Shown here: piece after piece, positions 1 to 5,987 of the stretch
Position numbering within the stretch: the stretch's first letter is position 1
How the letters are laid out: every line of letters begins with the position of its first letter
NCBI GenBank assembly: GCA_937871635.1
Contig: CALMNS010000699.1
Span: forward strand, 1-8,740
Length of the DNA: 8,740 nucleotides
Direction of reading: 5' to 3'
Source of the DNA: an uncultured Solirubrobacter sp.
GTDB lineage: Bacteria; Actinomycetota; Thermoleophilia; Solirubrobacterales; Solirubrobacteraceae
Notes under the pieces: generated by a model
Told to the model about the DNA's origin: nothing
What the model saw: the letters and a program-made list of their open reading frames with translations, nothing else
Databases searched by the model: none
Translations under genes and position numbers: made by a program

Positions 1-2
1 GC

Positions 3-53
3 TTCGGCCGGCGCGAGCGACTCGTCCCCGCGGTGCCCGCCGTCGAGCCGTAG
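3..53 (+). CDS. Possible C-terminal tail of an upstream gene (partial)
   Basis: The reading frame from base 3 is open from the window edge to a TAG at 51-53 and encodes about 16 residues ending VPAVPAVEP. A hairpin follows the stop directly, which suits a gene end convergent with the reductase gene on the other strand. The fragment is too short to recognise a family, and an open frame this short in GC-rich DNA can arise by chance. This is a guess from position and codon look only. Confidence 0.3.
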   Translation, partial: FGRRERLVPAVPAVEP

Positions 54-79
54 CCTCGCGAGGCCCCGTCGCGCGAGGC
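53..79. terminator. Hairpin between convergent gene ends
   Basis: GCCTCGCG at 53-60 pairs perfectly with CGCGAGGC at 72-79 across an 11-nt loop. It lies between the possible plus-strand stop at 51-53 and the minus-strand reductase stop at 90-92, so it could end transcription in both directions. No T-tract follows, which is common for hairpins in very GC-rich actinobacteria but leaves the role unproved. Confidence 0.4.
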
Positions 80-89
80 GCGAGATCCC

Positions 90-1241
90 CTATCCCGCGC
101 TGCGCACGAGCTGGCGCTGGGGGTCGATCCCCCAGCGCCCGGCCAGCTCGGCGAGCTGGGCGTCGAGCGGCCAGCGGTCGGGGCGGGGCTCGCCCTCGTG
201 CTCGGGCGACGCGCCCTTCAGGGTCATCGAGCCGGCGTTGTCGCCGATCGCGCGCAGCTCGGCGACCTCCTCCGCGCTGAGCCGCACCTCGGCCGGCGTG
301 GCGGCGAGCTCCGCGCGCTTGGCCTCGACCGGCTTGACGGCTTGGGAGGCGCCGGGCGGGCTCGGCTCCTGGATGAGCGTCGGGGCGACGCAGGCCACCG
401 CGGGGTGGGCGAGGTCCCACTGGGCCGCGAGCTGGAGCATGGTCAGCCCGTGGCGCTCGGCGACGGGGCGCATCGCCTCCATCCGCTCACGGCCCCGCTC
501 CACCCAGCCCTCGGGCCGGAAGCTGCGGTGGTCGCGGGGCGCGAAGGCGTGGCCCGGGAGGACGTCGTCCCAGAAGAGGCCGCCGTAGTCGACCACGCGG
601 GCGATCACCTCGACGCCGTGGCGCTCGCACGCGGCCAGCGCGAGCTCGCCCGGCCACGGCTCGAGCGGGTTGAGGATGAGCATCGCCCAGTCGATCTGCG
701 CGCCGAACCGCTCCAGGCAGTCGATCACGTCGAGCGTGAACCCGTTGGCCGGCCCGGGGGCGACGCCGAGAGACGCGGCCAGCCCGTCGTCCCGGACGGC
801 GGCCAGCGCCTCCCACACCGCGGGGGAGGTGAAGCCGGTCCGGTCGGGGTTGTGCAGGAGGAGCACGTCGAGCGCGTCGGCGCCAAGCCGCTCGAGCGAG
901 CGCTCGACCGCCATGCGCACGTAGCCCGCGTACTCATCGGGTCCGCGCTGGCGGGGATCGGTGAAGCGCGGGAAGCCGCGCGGCCCGTCGCGCTCGCCCT
1001 CGTAGAAGTCGTGGCCGATCGCGCCGACCAGCGAGAACGCGTCCCGCGGGACCCCGGCCAGCGCCCGCCCGAGCAGCGCGTCCGCCTCGCCGGCGCCGTA
1101 GGTGTCGGCGGTCAGGACCGTGGCGATCCCGTCCCCCGGACGGAGGACGGCCTCGAGCCGTGCGTCGTCGAGCGGCTCGCCGAAGTGCATGAAGCGGCCA
1201 CCGCTCCAGGTGCCGACCGCGGTGTGGGAGGGACGGGGCAT
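90..1241 (-). CDS. Aldo/keto reductase-family protein with atypical active site
   Basis: A 383-residue protein of the NAD(P)-dependent aldo/keto reductase (TIM-barrel) superfamily, presumably cytosolic. The family match rests on GTW at 10-12, GEPLDD at 21-26, TADTYGAGEADALLGRAL at 44-61 (the usual Tyr motif, Tyr48), and LDVLLLHNPD at 124-133 with the conserved active-site His130. Two of the four tetrad positions look replaced: the Asp normally five residues before the Tyr is Leu43, and the Lys of the usual ATK-V-G motif is Ala74 (LVGAIGHD at 71-78). The C-terminal cofactor region (about 285-320) is Pro/Ala-rich and unlike the usual K-S/R motif, and a tail of about 50 residues ends the protein. 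The ATG is only 14 bp from the divergent antiporter ATG; a GGAG abuts it with no spacing, so the transcript may be leaderless. It may be a divergent reductase or a non-catalytic relative. The fold is fairly sure, the activity is not. Confidence 0.8.
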   Translation of the reverse strand: MPRPSHTAVGTWSGGRFMHFGEPLDDARLEAVLRPGDGIATVLTADTYGAGEADALLGRALAGVPRDAFSLVGAIGHDFYEGERDGPRGFPRFTDPRQRGPDEYAGYVRMAVERSLERLGADALDVLLLHNPDRTGFTSPAVWEALAAVRDDGLAASLGVAPGPANGFTLDVIDCLERFGAQIDWAMLILNPLEPWPGELALAACERHGVEVIARVVDYGGLFWDDVLPGHAFAPRDHRSFRPEGWVERGRERMEAMRPVAERHGLTMLQLAAQWDLAHPAVACVAPTLIQEPSPPGASQAVKPVEAKRAELAATPAEVRLSAEEVAELRAIGDNAGSMTLKGASPEHEGEPRPDRWPLDAQLAELAGRWGIDPQRQLVRSAG

Positions 1242-1255
1242 CTCCGAGCAACACT

Positions 1256-2407
1256 ATGCTGCTCCCGGTGACCGCGGCCGCGCCGAAGCAGCGATTCAAC
1301 CTGCGCCGCTTCCTCCTCTCGGGCTCGGGCTGGCCGTACCTCCTCGTCCCGTTCATCGCGATCGCCATCGCGCTCGAGCTCGCGCACGCCGAGGCGACGC
1401 TGATCTTCGCGGCCTCCGCGCTCGGCGTCATCCCCACCGCGGCGCTCATGGGCCGGGCCACGGAGGAGCTCGCGGCGCGCTCCGGTCCCGGCATCGGCGG
1501 CTTCCTCAACGTGACCTTCGGCAACGCGCCGGAGCTCATCATCGCCTTCTTCGCGCTCAACGAGGGGCTGCAGGAGGTCGTCAAGGCGTCGCTGGTCGGC
1601 TCGATCCTCGGCAACATCCTGCTCGTGATGGGCGTCGCCATGATCGTCGGCGGGCGCAACCGCGAGCGCCAGACCTTCGACCGCACCGCCGCGAGCGCCC
1701 AGTCGCTGATGCTCCTGCTCGCCGCCGTGGCGCTCGCCATGCCGGCCACCTTCCAGCTCGTCTCAGGGGGCGGGCTTCCCAACCCGGCCGAGGAGGCCGT
1801 CAACTTCTCCGGCGACCTCGAGTCGATCTCGATCGGCGTCTCGCTCATTCTGCTGGCCACCTACCTGTTCGGCCTGCTCTTCTCGCTCCGGACCCACCGG
1901 CGGCTGTTCAACCCGTCCCACGACGCGGAGGAGCACGGGGGCGAGCCGTGGAGCGTCAAGCGGGCGGTCACCATGCTCGCCCTCGCCGGCGTGGCAGTCG
2001 GGGTCATGTCCGAGATCCTCGTCGGGTCGATCACTGAGGCGTCCGAGACGATTGGCATCTCGCCGTTCTTCGTCGGCGTTATCGTCGTGGCCATCGTCGG
2101 CAACGCGGCCGAGCACTGGGTGGCGATCTACTTCGCGGCCCGGGACAAGATGGATCTGGCGGTCAACATCGCCATCGGCTCGAGCGCCCAGATCGCGCTC
2201 TTCGCCGCGCCCGTCCTCGTCCTGCTCTCCTTCTTCGTCGGCGACTTCCCGATGGCGCTCGTGTTCAACGGATTCGAGCTCGCGGCGATCTTCCTGGCCG
2301 TGCTGATCGGGACCCACGTCGCCAACGACGGCGAGTCGACCTGGTTCGAGGGCGTCCAGCTCCTGTCCGTCTACGCCGTCCTCGGCCTGACCTTCTACTT
2401 CGTATGA
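1256..2407 (+). CDS. cax: CAX-type Ca2+/H+ (cation/proton) antiporter
   Basis: A 383-residue integral membrane protein of the Ca2+/cation antiporter superfamily, CAX branch, expected to export Ca2+ in exchange for protons across the plasma membrane. The two family hallmark repeats are visible: GNAPELI at 89-95 (acidic residue Glu93) and GNAAEH at 282-287 (Glu286), each followed by a G-S-rich helix (SLVGSILGN at 112-120, IAIGSSAQIA at 306-315). About 11 hydrophobic helices can be counted from residue 27 to the end. An acidic linker (DAEEHGGE, 223-230) separates the halves, as in CAX proteins. The length is normal for bacterial CAX (about 350-400). An in-frame GTG at 1268 is an alternative start; neither start has a clear Shine-Dalgarno. 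Its stop overlaps the TerC start (ATGA at 2404-2407), implying one operon and coupled translation. The ion is inferred from family; Mn2+ or Na+ remain possible. Confidence 0.9.
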   Translation: MLLPVTAAAPKQRFNLRRFLLSGSGWPYLLVPFIAIAIALELAHAEATLIFAASALGVIPTAALMGRATEELAARSGPGIGGFLNVTFGNAPELIIAFFALNEGLQEVVKASLVGSILGNILLVMGVAMIVGGRNRERQTFDRTAASAQSLMLLLAAVALAMPATFQLVSGGGLPNPAEEAVNFSGDLESISIGVSLILLATYLFGLLFSLRTHRRLFNPSHDAEEHGGEPWSVKRAVTMLALAGVAVGVMSEILVGSITEASETIGISPFFVGVIVVAIVGNAAEHWVAIYFAARDKMDLAVNIAIGSSAQIALFAAPVLVLLSFFVGDFPMALVFNGFELAAIFLAVLIGTHVANDGESTWFEGVQLLSVYAVLGLTFYFV

Positions 2408-3417
2408 ACGGCCCGCTCCCCTGGCTGATCCTGGCCGGCGTCACCGTCGTCCTGCTCTTCGTCGACCTCAAGCTCTTCGCCCGCGGCCGCGAGCCGAACT
2501 TCCGCGAGGGCGTGATCTGGTCGATCGGCTGGCTCATCCTCTCGCTGCTGGCCGCCGTGGTGCTGCTGGTGATCGACAACTCCTCCGATGCGATCGAGTA
2601 CACGACGGTCTACTTCATCGAGCGCTCGCTCTCGCTCGACAACCTGTTCGTGTTCCTCCTGCTCTTCTCGTACTTCGGGATCCCCATGGAGCACCGGGCG
2701 AACCTGCTGTTCTGGGGGATCGTCGCCGCGCTCGTCCTCCGCGGGCTGGCCATCCTGGGCGGCGTCGCGCTGATCGAGCAGTTCCACTTCGTCATCTACA
2801 TCCTCGGCGTGCTGCTGCTCTTCCTCGCCTACCGGATCCTCCAGGGCGTCGACGAGAACGTCGACCCGGACTCGAACCTCATCGTCCGCGGCGTGCGCAA
2901 GATCTTCCCGGTGGCCAGCGAGTTCCGCGGCCACCACTGGTTCTCGGAGATCGACGGCAAGCGCCACGCCACCCCCCTCTTCCTCTGCCTCGCCGCGGTG
3001 GTCGCCGCCGACATCGCCTTCGCGGTCGACTCGATCCCCGCCGCCTTCGCGATCTCCACCGACGCGGCGATCATCTGGATGGGCAACGTCTTCGCGCTCC
3101 TCGGACTGCGCGCCCTCTTCGTGCTCGTGGAGGGGATGATCGCCCGCTTCCGCTACCTCGACCAGACCATCGCGGTGGTCCTCGCCCTCGTGGCGATCAA
3201 GCTGCTCATCGAGGACCTCTACAAGATCGGCCCGGTGGCGTCGCTCGGGATGGTCTTCATCGCCTTCGCGGTCGGCATCACCGCCTCGATCCTCGCCGAC
3301 CGGCGCGACCCGGACTCCGACGCCAAGCGGGAAGAGCGCTCCCACCGGACGACGGCGACGCCGGCGAACGACTCCGAGAAGCGCCAGGTCGGGGATCCCG
3401 CGGAGTCGCGGACGTGA
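2404..3417 (+). CDS. terC: TerC/Alx-family membrane protein, putative Mn2+ (metal) exporter
   Basis: A 337-residue polytopic membrane protein of the TerC family. Visible marks are ERSLSLDNLFVF at 73-84 (Glu73, Asp79, Asn80), ADIAFAVDSIPAAFAI at 202-217 (Asp203, Asp209), and the Alx-like N-terminal segment DLKLFARGREPNFREG at 21-36. These acidic transmembrane motifs are the presumed metal-binding sites. Characterised relatives (E. coli Alx, B. subtilis YceF/YkoY) export Mn2+ and can help load secreted metalloenzymes. About nine hydrophobic helices end near residue 298; the last 40 residues are charged, hydrophilic and probably cytoplasmic. The start codon overlaps the antiporter stop by 4 bp and has no Shine-Dalgarno of its own, so translation probably depends on the upstream gene. 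Pairing with a CAX antiporter supports a divalent-cation role; the name's tellurite link is historical. No Mn riboswitch precedes it. Confidence 0.9.
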   Translation: MNGPLPWLILAGVTVVLLFVDLKLFARGREPNFREGVIWSIGWLILSLLAAVVLLVIDNSSDAIEYTTVYFIERSLSLDNLFVFLLLFSYFGIPMEHRANLLFWGIVAALVLRGLAILGGVALIEQFHFVIYILGVLLLFLAYRILQGVDENVDPDSNLIVRGVRKIFPVASEFRGHHWFSEIDGKRHATPLFLCLAAVVAADIAFAVDSIPAAFAISTDAAIIWMGNVFALLGLRALFVLVEGMIARFRYLDQTIAVVLALVAIKLLIEDLYKIGPVASLGMVFIAFAVGITASILADRRDPDSDAKREERSHRTTATPANDSEKRQVGDPAESRT

Positions 3418-3435
3418 TCGGGCGGGAGCGGTCGA

Positions 3436-3456
3436 GGCCGGTCCGGACAACCGGCC
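3436..3456. terminator. Hairpin between convergent genes
   Basis: GGCCGGT at 3436-3442 pairs perfectly with ACCGGCC at 3450-3456 across a 7-nt loop. It occupies the 46-bp gap between the TerC stop and the stop of the facing minus-strand gene, where a bidirectional terminator is expected. There is no T-tract on either side. Confidence 0.5.
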
Positions 3457-3463
3457 GCGCTGA

Positions 3464-3778
3464 CTAGGTCTCCTCTTCGTCGGCCTCGAGCTCGGGGTCG
3501 ACCTCGCCCGGGTCGTCCTCGTCGCCGGCCACGGCGCCCGACGAGCCGGGATGGAAGCGGGCGGTGAACGCCTCGAACAGCTCGTCGCGGGCGTGATCGT
3601 CGAGCGGGGTCTCGTCGGAGACCAGCAGCCATTCGCCCTCGGCGTCGGACGCCTCGGAGACGTCGGAGTCCAGGTGCTGGGAGTCGTCGACGACCAGCAG
3701 CACCTCCGTCTCGGGGTTGAAGTAGGTACCCGGGCGGATGAGGAGGTCCTCAACCTCGAAGCGACGTGGGCCGGCCAT
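3464..3778 (-). CDS. Small acidic protein of unknown function
   Basis: An unrecognised soluble protein of 104 residues from ATG at 3776-3778, or 107 from a GTG at 3785-3787. The N-terminal half looks ordered: EVEDLLIRPGTYFNPETEVLLVVDDS (split here as EVEDLLIRPGTY then FNPETEVLLVVDDS), a beta-rich stretch followed by Asp/Ser-rich sequence. The last 35 residues are nearly all Asp, Glu, Gly, Ala and Pro, and are probably disordered. No signal peptide, Cys or membrane helix is visible. The gene begins 10 bp (ATG) or 1 bp (GTG) after the stop of the repeat membrane protein upstream, so the two form an operon; GGGGTAGGG upstream could serve either start. The strongly acidic tail might bind cations or basic partners, but there is no evidence for a specific function. 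Confidence 0.7.
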   Translation of the reverse strand: MAGPRRFEVEDLLIRPGTYFNPETEVLLVVDDSQHLDSDVSEASDAEGEWLLVSDETPLDDHARDELFEAFTARFHPGSSGAVAGDEDDPGEVDPELEADEEET

Positions 3779-3788
3779 GCGCGGCACC

Positions 3789-4211
3789 CTACCCCGCGAG
3801 GTCGCGAACCTGTCGCTCGACCTCCGCGTCGACGTCGAGCGGCTCGCGACCGCGGGAGACGCGCCGGTGGTTGCGGGCGACGACCATCTCGCGGATCTCG
3901 GCGACGAGCGCCGCGTCGACCCGGGGGCGCGTCAGCTCGGCGAGCTCGGCCTCGACGTCCTGCTCGGCCTCGCCGCGCGAGGCCCGCCGCGCGTTCTTGG
4001 CGACCAGCATCTGGCGGATCTCGTCGTCGCGCTCGCGGTCGTCGGCCGCCCCGCCCGGCGCGGGCGCCTTCGGCGGCCCGTCCTCGTTGAGCGAGAGTCC
4101 GCCCCGCCCGATCTGGTCGTAGAGCTTGCCCGAGGTGAGCAGGGAGAACACCGCGACCACCACGCCGACGATCACCACGGCGAAGATCAGGTAGCCGAAG
4201 GCCTCCTGCAT
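3789..4211 (-). CDS. Membrane-anchored protein with a duplicated Arg-rich segment
   Basis: A 140-residue protein of unknown function. Residues 6-27 form one hydrophobic helix (FGYLIFAVVIVGVVVAVFSL), giving a single N-terminal anchor, and a Pro/Gly linker follows (about 43-56). The rest is two copies of one motif, 41 residues apart: EIRQMLVAKNARRASRGEAE at 64-83 and EIREMVVARNHRRVSRGREP at 105-124, each ending in D-V-x-A-E. The helical, charged repeats are probably cytoplasmic and could bind nucleic acid, lipid headgroups or protein; this is a guess. The ATG at 4209-4211 is preferred (GTG at 4217 is possible). A longer frame back to a TTG at 4310 would run through the promoter and operator of the divergent dehydrogenase and adds a Pro-rich leader, so I reject it. 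It is first in an operon with the acidic protein and may share the operator at 4273-4288. Confidence 0.75.
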   Translation of the reverse strand: MQEAFGYLIFAVVIVGVVVAVFSLLTSGKLYDQIGRGGLSLNEDGPPKAPAPGGAADDRERDDEIRQMLVAKNARRASRGEAEQDVEAELAELTRPRVDAALVAEIREMVVARNHRRVSRGREPLDVDAEVERQVRDLAG

Positions 4212-4272
4212 CGTCACAGGGTCGCAGACGGGCGGCGGCGCCCCCGGTGGCGGTATCCTCGGGTCACTGGCG

Positions 4273-4288
4273 TTGACTGACCAGTCAA
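4273..4288. promoter_or_regulatory. Perfect inverted repeat, probable TetR-type operator
   Basis: TTGACTGACCAGTCAA consists of two perfect 7-bp arms (TTGACTG/CAGTCAA) around a 2-bp centre. Its size and GAC-nGAC-like look fit a TetR-family dimer site. It lies 30 bp before the acyl-CoA dehydrogenase ATG, in the 107-bp region divergent to the repeat membrane protein, so it could control either or both. A TATCCT at 4254-4259 is a weak -10 candidate, which would place the operator just past the start point. Which regulator binds is unknown; the TetR gene in this window sits next to a different dyad. Confidence 0.6.
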
Positions 4289-4318
4289 TCTGCGAAGCAG
4301 GGAGCGTCAAGGAGAACC

Positions 4319-5491
4319 ATGGTCGACTTCACCCTCACGGACGATCAGAAGGCGGTGCGCGAGCTCGCGCACGACTTCGCGGCCAAGGAGATCCGCCCCG
4401 TCGCGTGGGAGCACGACCGCGACGGCACGTGGCCCGACGACGTCCTGCGCAAGGCGTGGGAGGTCGGCCTGATGAACACCCACGTCCCGGAGGAGTACGG
4501 CGGGCCCGGCCTCAGCTTCCTCGAGGGGTGCCTCATCGAGGAGGAGCTCTCGTGGGGCTGCTCGGGGATCACCACCTCGCTCAGCGCCAACGGGCTCGCC
4601 TGCGCGCCGATCCAGGTCGGCGGCTCCGACGAGCTCAAGAAGAAGTACCTCGGGATGCTCACCGAGACCTACACGCTGGCCTCGTTCTGCCTCACCGAGC
4701 CCGACGCCGGCTCGGACGTCTCGGGGATGCGCACGAGCGCCGTGCGCAAGGGCGACACCTACGTCCTCAACGGCTCGAAGTGCTTCATCACCAACGGCGG
4801 CTACGCGGACTTCTTCACGGTCTACGCCAAGACGGACCGGGAGGCCGGCCACCGCGGGATCTCCGCCTTCGTCGTCGACAAGGACGACACGATCACGGTG
4901 GACAAGAAGGAGGACAAGATGGGTCAGCGGGCCTCCAACACCGCGACCATCACCTTCAACGACACTGAGGTCCCCGCCGCGAACCTGCTCGCCGAGGAGA
5001 ACAAGGGCTTCAAGCTGGCGATGATGACGCTCGACCGCACGCGCCCGGGCGTGGCGGCCATGGCCACCGGCATCGCCCGCGCCGCGTTCGAGTTCGCCAC
5101 GGAGTACTCCAAGGAGCGCGTGCAGTTCGGCGTCCCGATCGCCATGCACCAGGCGATCCAGTTCATCATCGCCGACATGGCGACCAAGGTGCACCTCTCG
5201 CGCCTGGCCACCTGGAACTCGGCCTCGCTGCTCGACCACGGCCAGCGCAACACCGTCGAGTCCTCGCACGCCAAGCGCTTCGCCGCGGACTCCGCGATGG
5301 AGGTGGCCACGGACGCCGTCCAGGTCTACGGTGGCTACGGCTTCATCAAGGACTACCCCGTCGAGAAGCTGATGCGCGACGCGAAGATCATGCAGCTCTA
5401 CGATGGCACGTCGCAGATCCAGCGGCTCGTGATCGCCCGCGAGACGCTGCTGCCGCGCCGCGCCGAGACGCCGCTCGAGACCCCCGCCTAG
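4319..5491 (+). CDS. Acyl-CoA dehydrogenase (medium/short-chain type), catalytic Glu replaced by Asp
   Basis: A 390-residue FAD flavoenzyme expected to introduce the trans-2,3 double bond in an acyl-CoA and pass electrons to electron-transfer flavoprotein (beta-oxidation or branched-chain degradation). Family signature 1 is CLTEPDAGSDVSG at 124-136; signature 2 runs from QVYGGYGF at 335-342 through EKLMRDAKIMQLYDGTSQIQ. Mammalian MCAD-like stretches include LDRTRPGVAA at 238-247, ERVQFG at 266-271 and YPVEKLMRDAKI at 346-357. The usual base in the Y-E-G-T-S motif (Glu376 of human MCAD) is Asp362 here (codon GAT at 5402-5404). The alternative helix-G Glu of isovaleryl/long-chain enzymes is not evident; Thr241 occupies that area, as in MCAD. 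Full length, with start ATG preceded by AAGGAG at 4309-4314. It appears monocistronic, with the TetR-like operator 30 bp upstream. Substrate chain length cannot be read from sequence. Confidence 0.93.
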   Translation: MVDFTLTDDQKAVRELAHDFAAKEIRPVAWEHDRDGTWPDDVLRKAWEVGLMNTHVPEEYGGPGLSFLEGCLIEEELSWGCSGITTSLSANGLACAPIQVGGSDELKKKYLGMLTETYTLASFCLTEPDAGSDVSGMRTSAVRKGDTYVLNGSKCFITNGGYADFFTVYAKTDREAGHRGISAFVVDKDDTITVDKKEDKMGQRASNTATITFNDTEVPAANLLAEENKGFKLAMMTLDRTRPGVAAMATGIARAAFEFATEYSKERVQFGVPIAMHQAIQFIIADMATKVHLSRLATWNSASLLDHGQRNTVESSHAKRFAADSAMEVATDAVQVYGGYGFIKDYPVEKLMRDAKIMQLYDGTSQIQRLVIARETLLPRRAETPLETPA

Positions 5492-5550
5492 CGGCCGTCC
5501 CCGCAATCACGGTGCGTCTCCGGCGGCGTCCGGACGCGCCTGACGGCCGC
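5491..5550 (+). terminator. GC-rich branched hairpin after the acyl-CoA dehydrogenase
   Basis: GCGGCCGTC at 5491-5499 pairs with GACGGCCGC at 5542-5550. Inside it, GGTGCGTC at 5511-5518 can pair with GACGCGCC at 5533-5540 (one wobble pair), and there is a perfect 12-bp palindrome GCGTCCGGACGC at 5526-5537. The structure starts at the last base of the stop codon. It has no T-tract, so it may act as a GC-hairpin terminator or as an mRNA 3' end stabiliser. Confidence 0.45.
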
Positions 5551-5591
5551 CGCTGCCCGCAGAGTTAACCCCGCTACGCCGCCGGGCAGCG
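5551..5591. terminator. Second hairpin downstream of the acyl-CoA dehydrogenase
   Basis: CGCTGCCCG at 5551-5559 pairs perfectly with CGGGCAGCG at 5583-5591 across a 23-nt loop containing GTTAAC. It directly abuts the previous structure and may be a backup terminator. The loop is long, so confidence is low. Confidence 0.3.
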
Positions 5592-5829
5592 CGGCCGGCT
5601 CAGGGGCGGGCGACGATCAAGCGACCGAGGAGAGCCGGGAGGGGGCGCGAGGCAGCCTGGGCGCCGACGGGCGGGTCATCCGCGAGACCGACGAGCGGCG
5701 CAGTCGCTCCCGCCGAAGTGGGTGTGGGCGCGCCGTGCCGCCGCCCATGGCCCCGGCAGGCCGTGCCGCCGGCGAACGTCAACGGCGCTGGGTGAGGAGG
5801 CGGGAAGGACCGGCGCGGCGGTTGGGTGC

Positions 5830-5884
5830 CGTCCGTTAGGCGTACCACGTCCGCTTGCTGTCCACCTGGTCGGCCTGACGGACG
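5830..5884. repeat. Palindromic unit A of the tandem pair
   Basis: Arms CGTCCGTTAGGC at 5830-5841 and GCCTGACGGACG at 5873-5884 pair with one G-T wobble. After a 2-base mismatch, ACCA at 5844-5847 pairs with TGGT at 5867-5870. The loop is centred near 5857. It matches unit B at 43 of 54 positions at an offset of exactly 60 bp, with six of the 11 differences at one block of loop positions. Confidence 0.7.
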
Positions 5885-5887
5885 CTC

Positions 5888-5946
5888 ACCGTCCGTCAGG
5901 CGAACCACGTCCGCGAATCATCCACCTGGTTCGTCTGACGGACGGT
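5888..5946. repeat. Palindromic unit B of the tandem pair
   Basis: ACCGTCCGTCAGGCGAACCA at 5888-5907 pairs with 5927-5946 over 20 consecutive base pairs (one G-T), followed by a C-C mismatch and two more pairs. The loop, about 11 nt, is centred near 5917. The stem is longer and better matched than in unit A, so this is the strongest hairpin in the window. Confidence 0.75.
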
Positions 5947-5987
5947 CCGTTCCTCCTCACCCGAGCGCCGTTGACCTCCGGTTCGCC

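Larger units (their letters stand above)
5771..5987. repeat. 217-bp nested palindromic element (REP/MITE-like)
   Basis: The outer left arm 5771-5800 and right arm 5952-5987 are inverted copies: all 30 left bases find a match once a 5-nt and a 1-nt insertion in the right arm are allowed (GGCGAAC, GTCAACGGCGCT and GGGTGAGGAGG recur in reverse complement). Between the arms sit two direct 60-bp-phased units at 5831 and 5891, each itself palindromic. No transposase and no clear target duplication flank it. It may be a family of intergenic palindromes (REP/BIME), a small nonautonomous mobile element, or a structured transcript end. The structure is plainly visible; its role is inferred. Confidence 0.7.

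Noticed and set aside
1188..1260. Mn-sensing yybP-ykoY riboswitch for the cax-terC operon
   Set aside because: The gap to the divergent reductase start is 14 bp, and I see no such structure before either gene.
2395..3753. Long minus-strand frame (452 codons) across terC
   Set aside because: It is antisense to the clearly recognisable TerC gene and its translation is a low-complexity run of D/E/H/R/V. Long antisense frames are expected in very GC-rich DNA.
4212..4310. N-terminal extension of the duplicated membrane protein from a TTG at 4310
   Set aside because: It adds a Pro-rich leader before the membrane helix and runs through the dehydrogenase upstream region and operator; the ATG at 4211 is more likely.
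4307..5506. Minus-strand frame (399 codons) across the acyl-CoA dehydrogenase
   Set aside because: It is antisense to a textbook acyl-CoA dehydrogenase with a good ribosome binding site, and its translation is low-complexity.
5831..5944. CRISPR array
   Set aside because: There are only two repeat copies, each of them wholly palindromic, joined without spacer-like sequence, and no cas genes are nearby.
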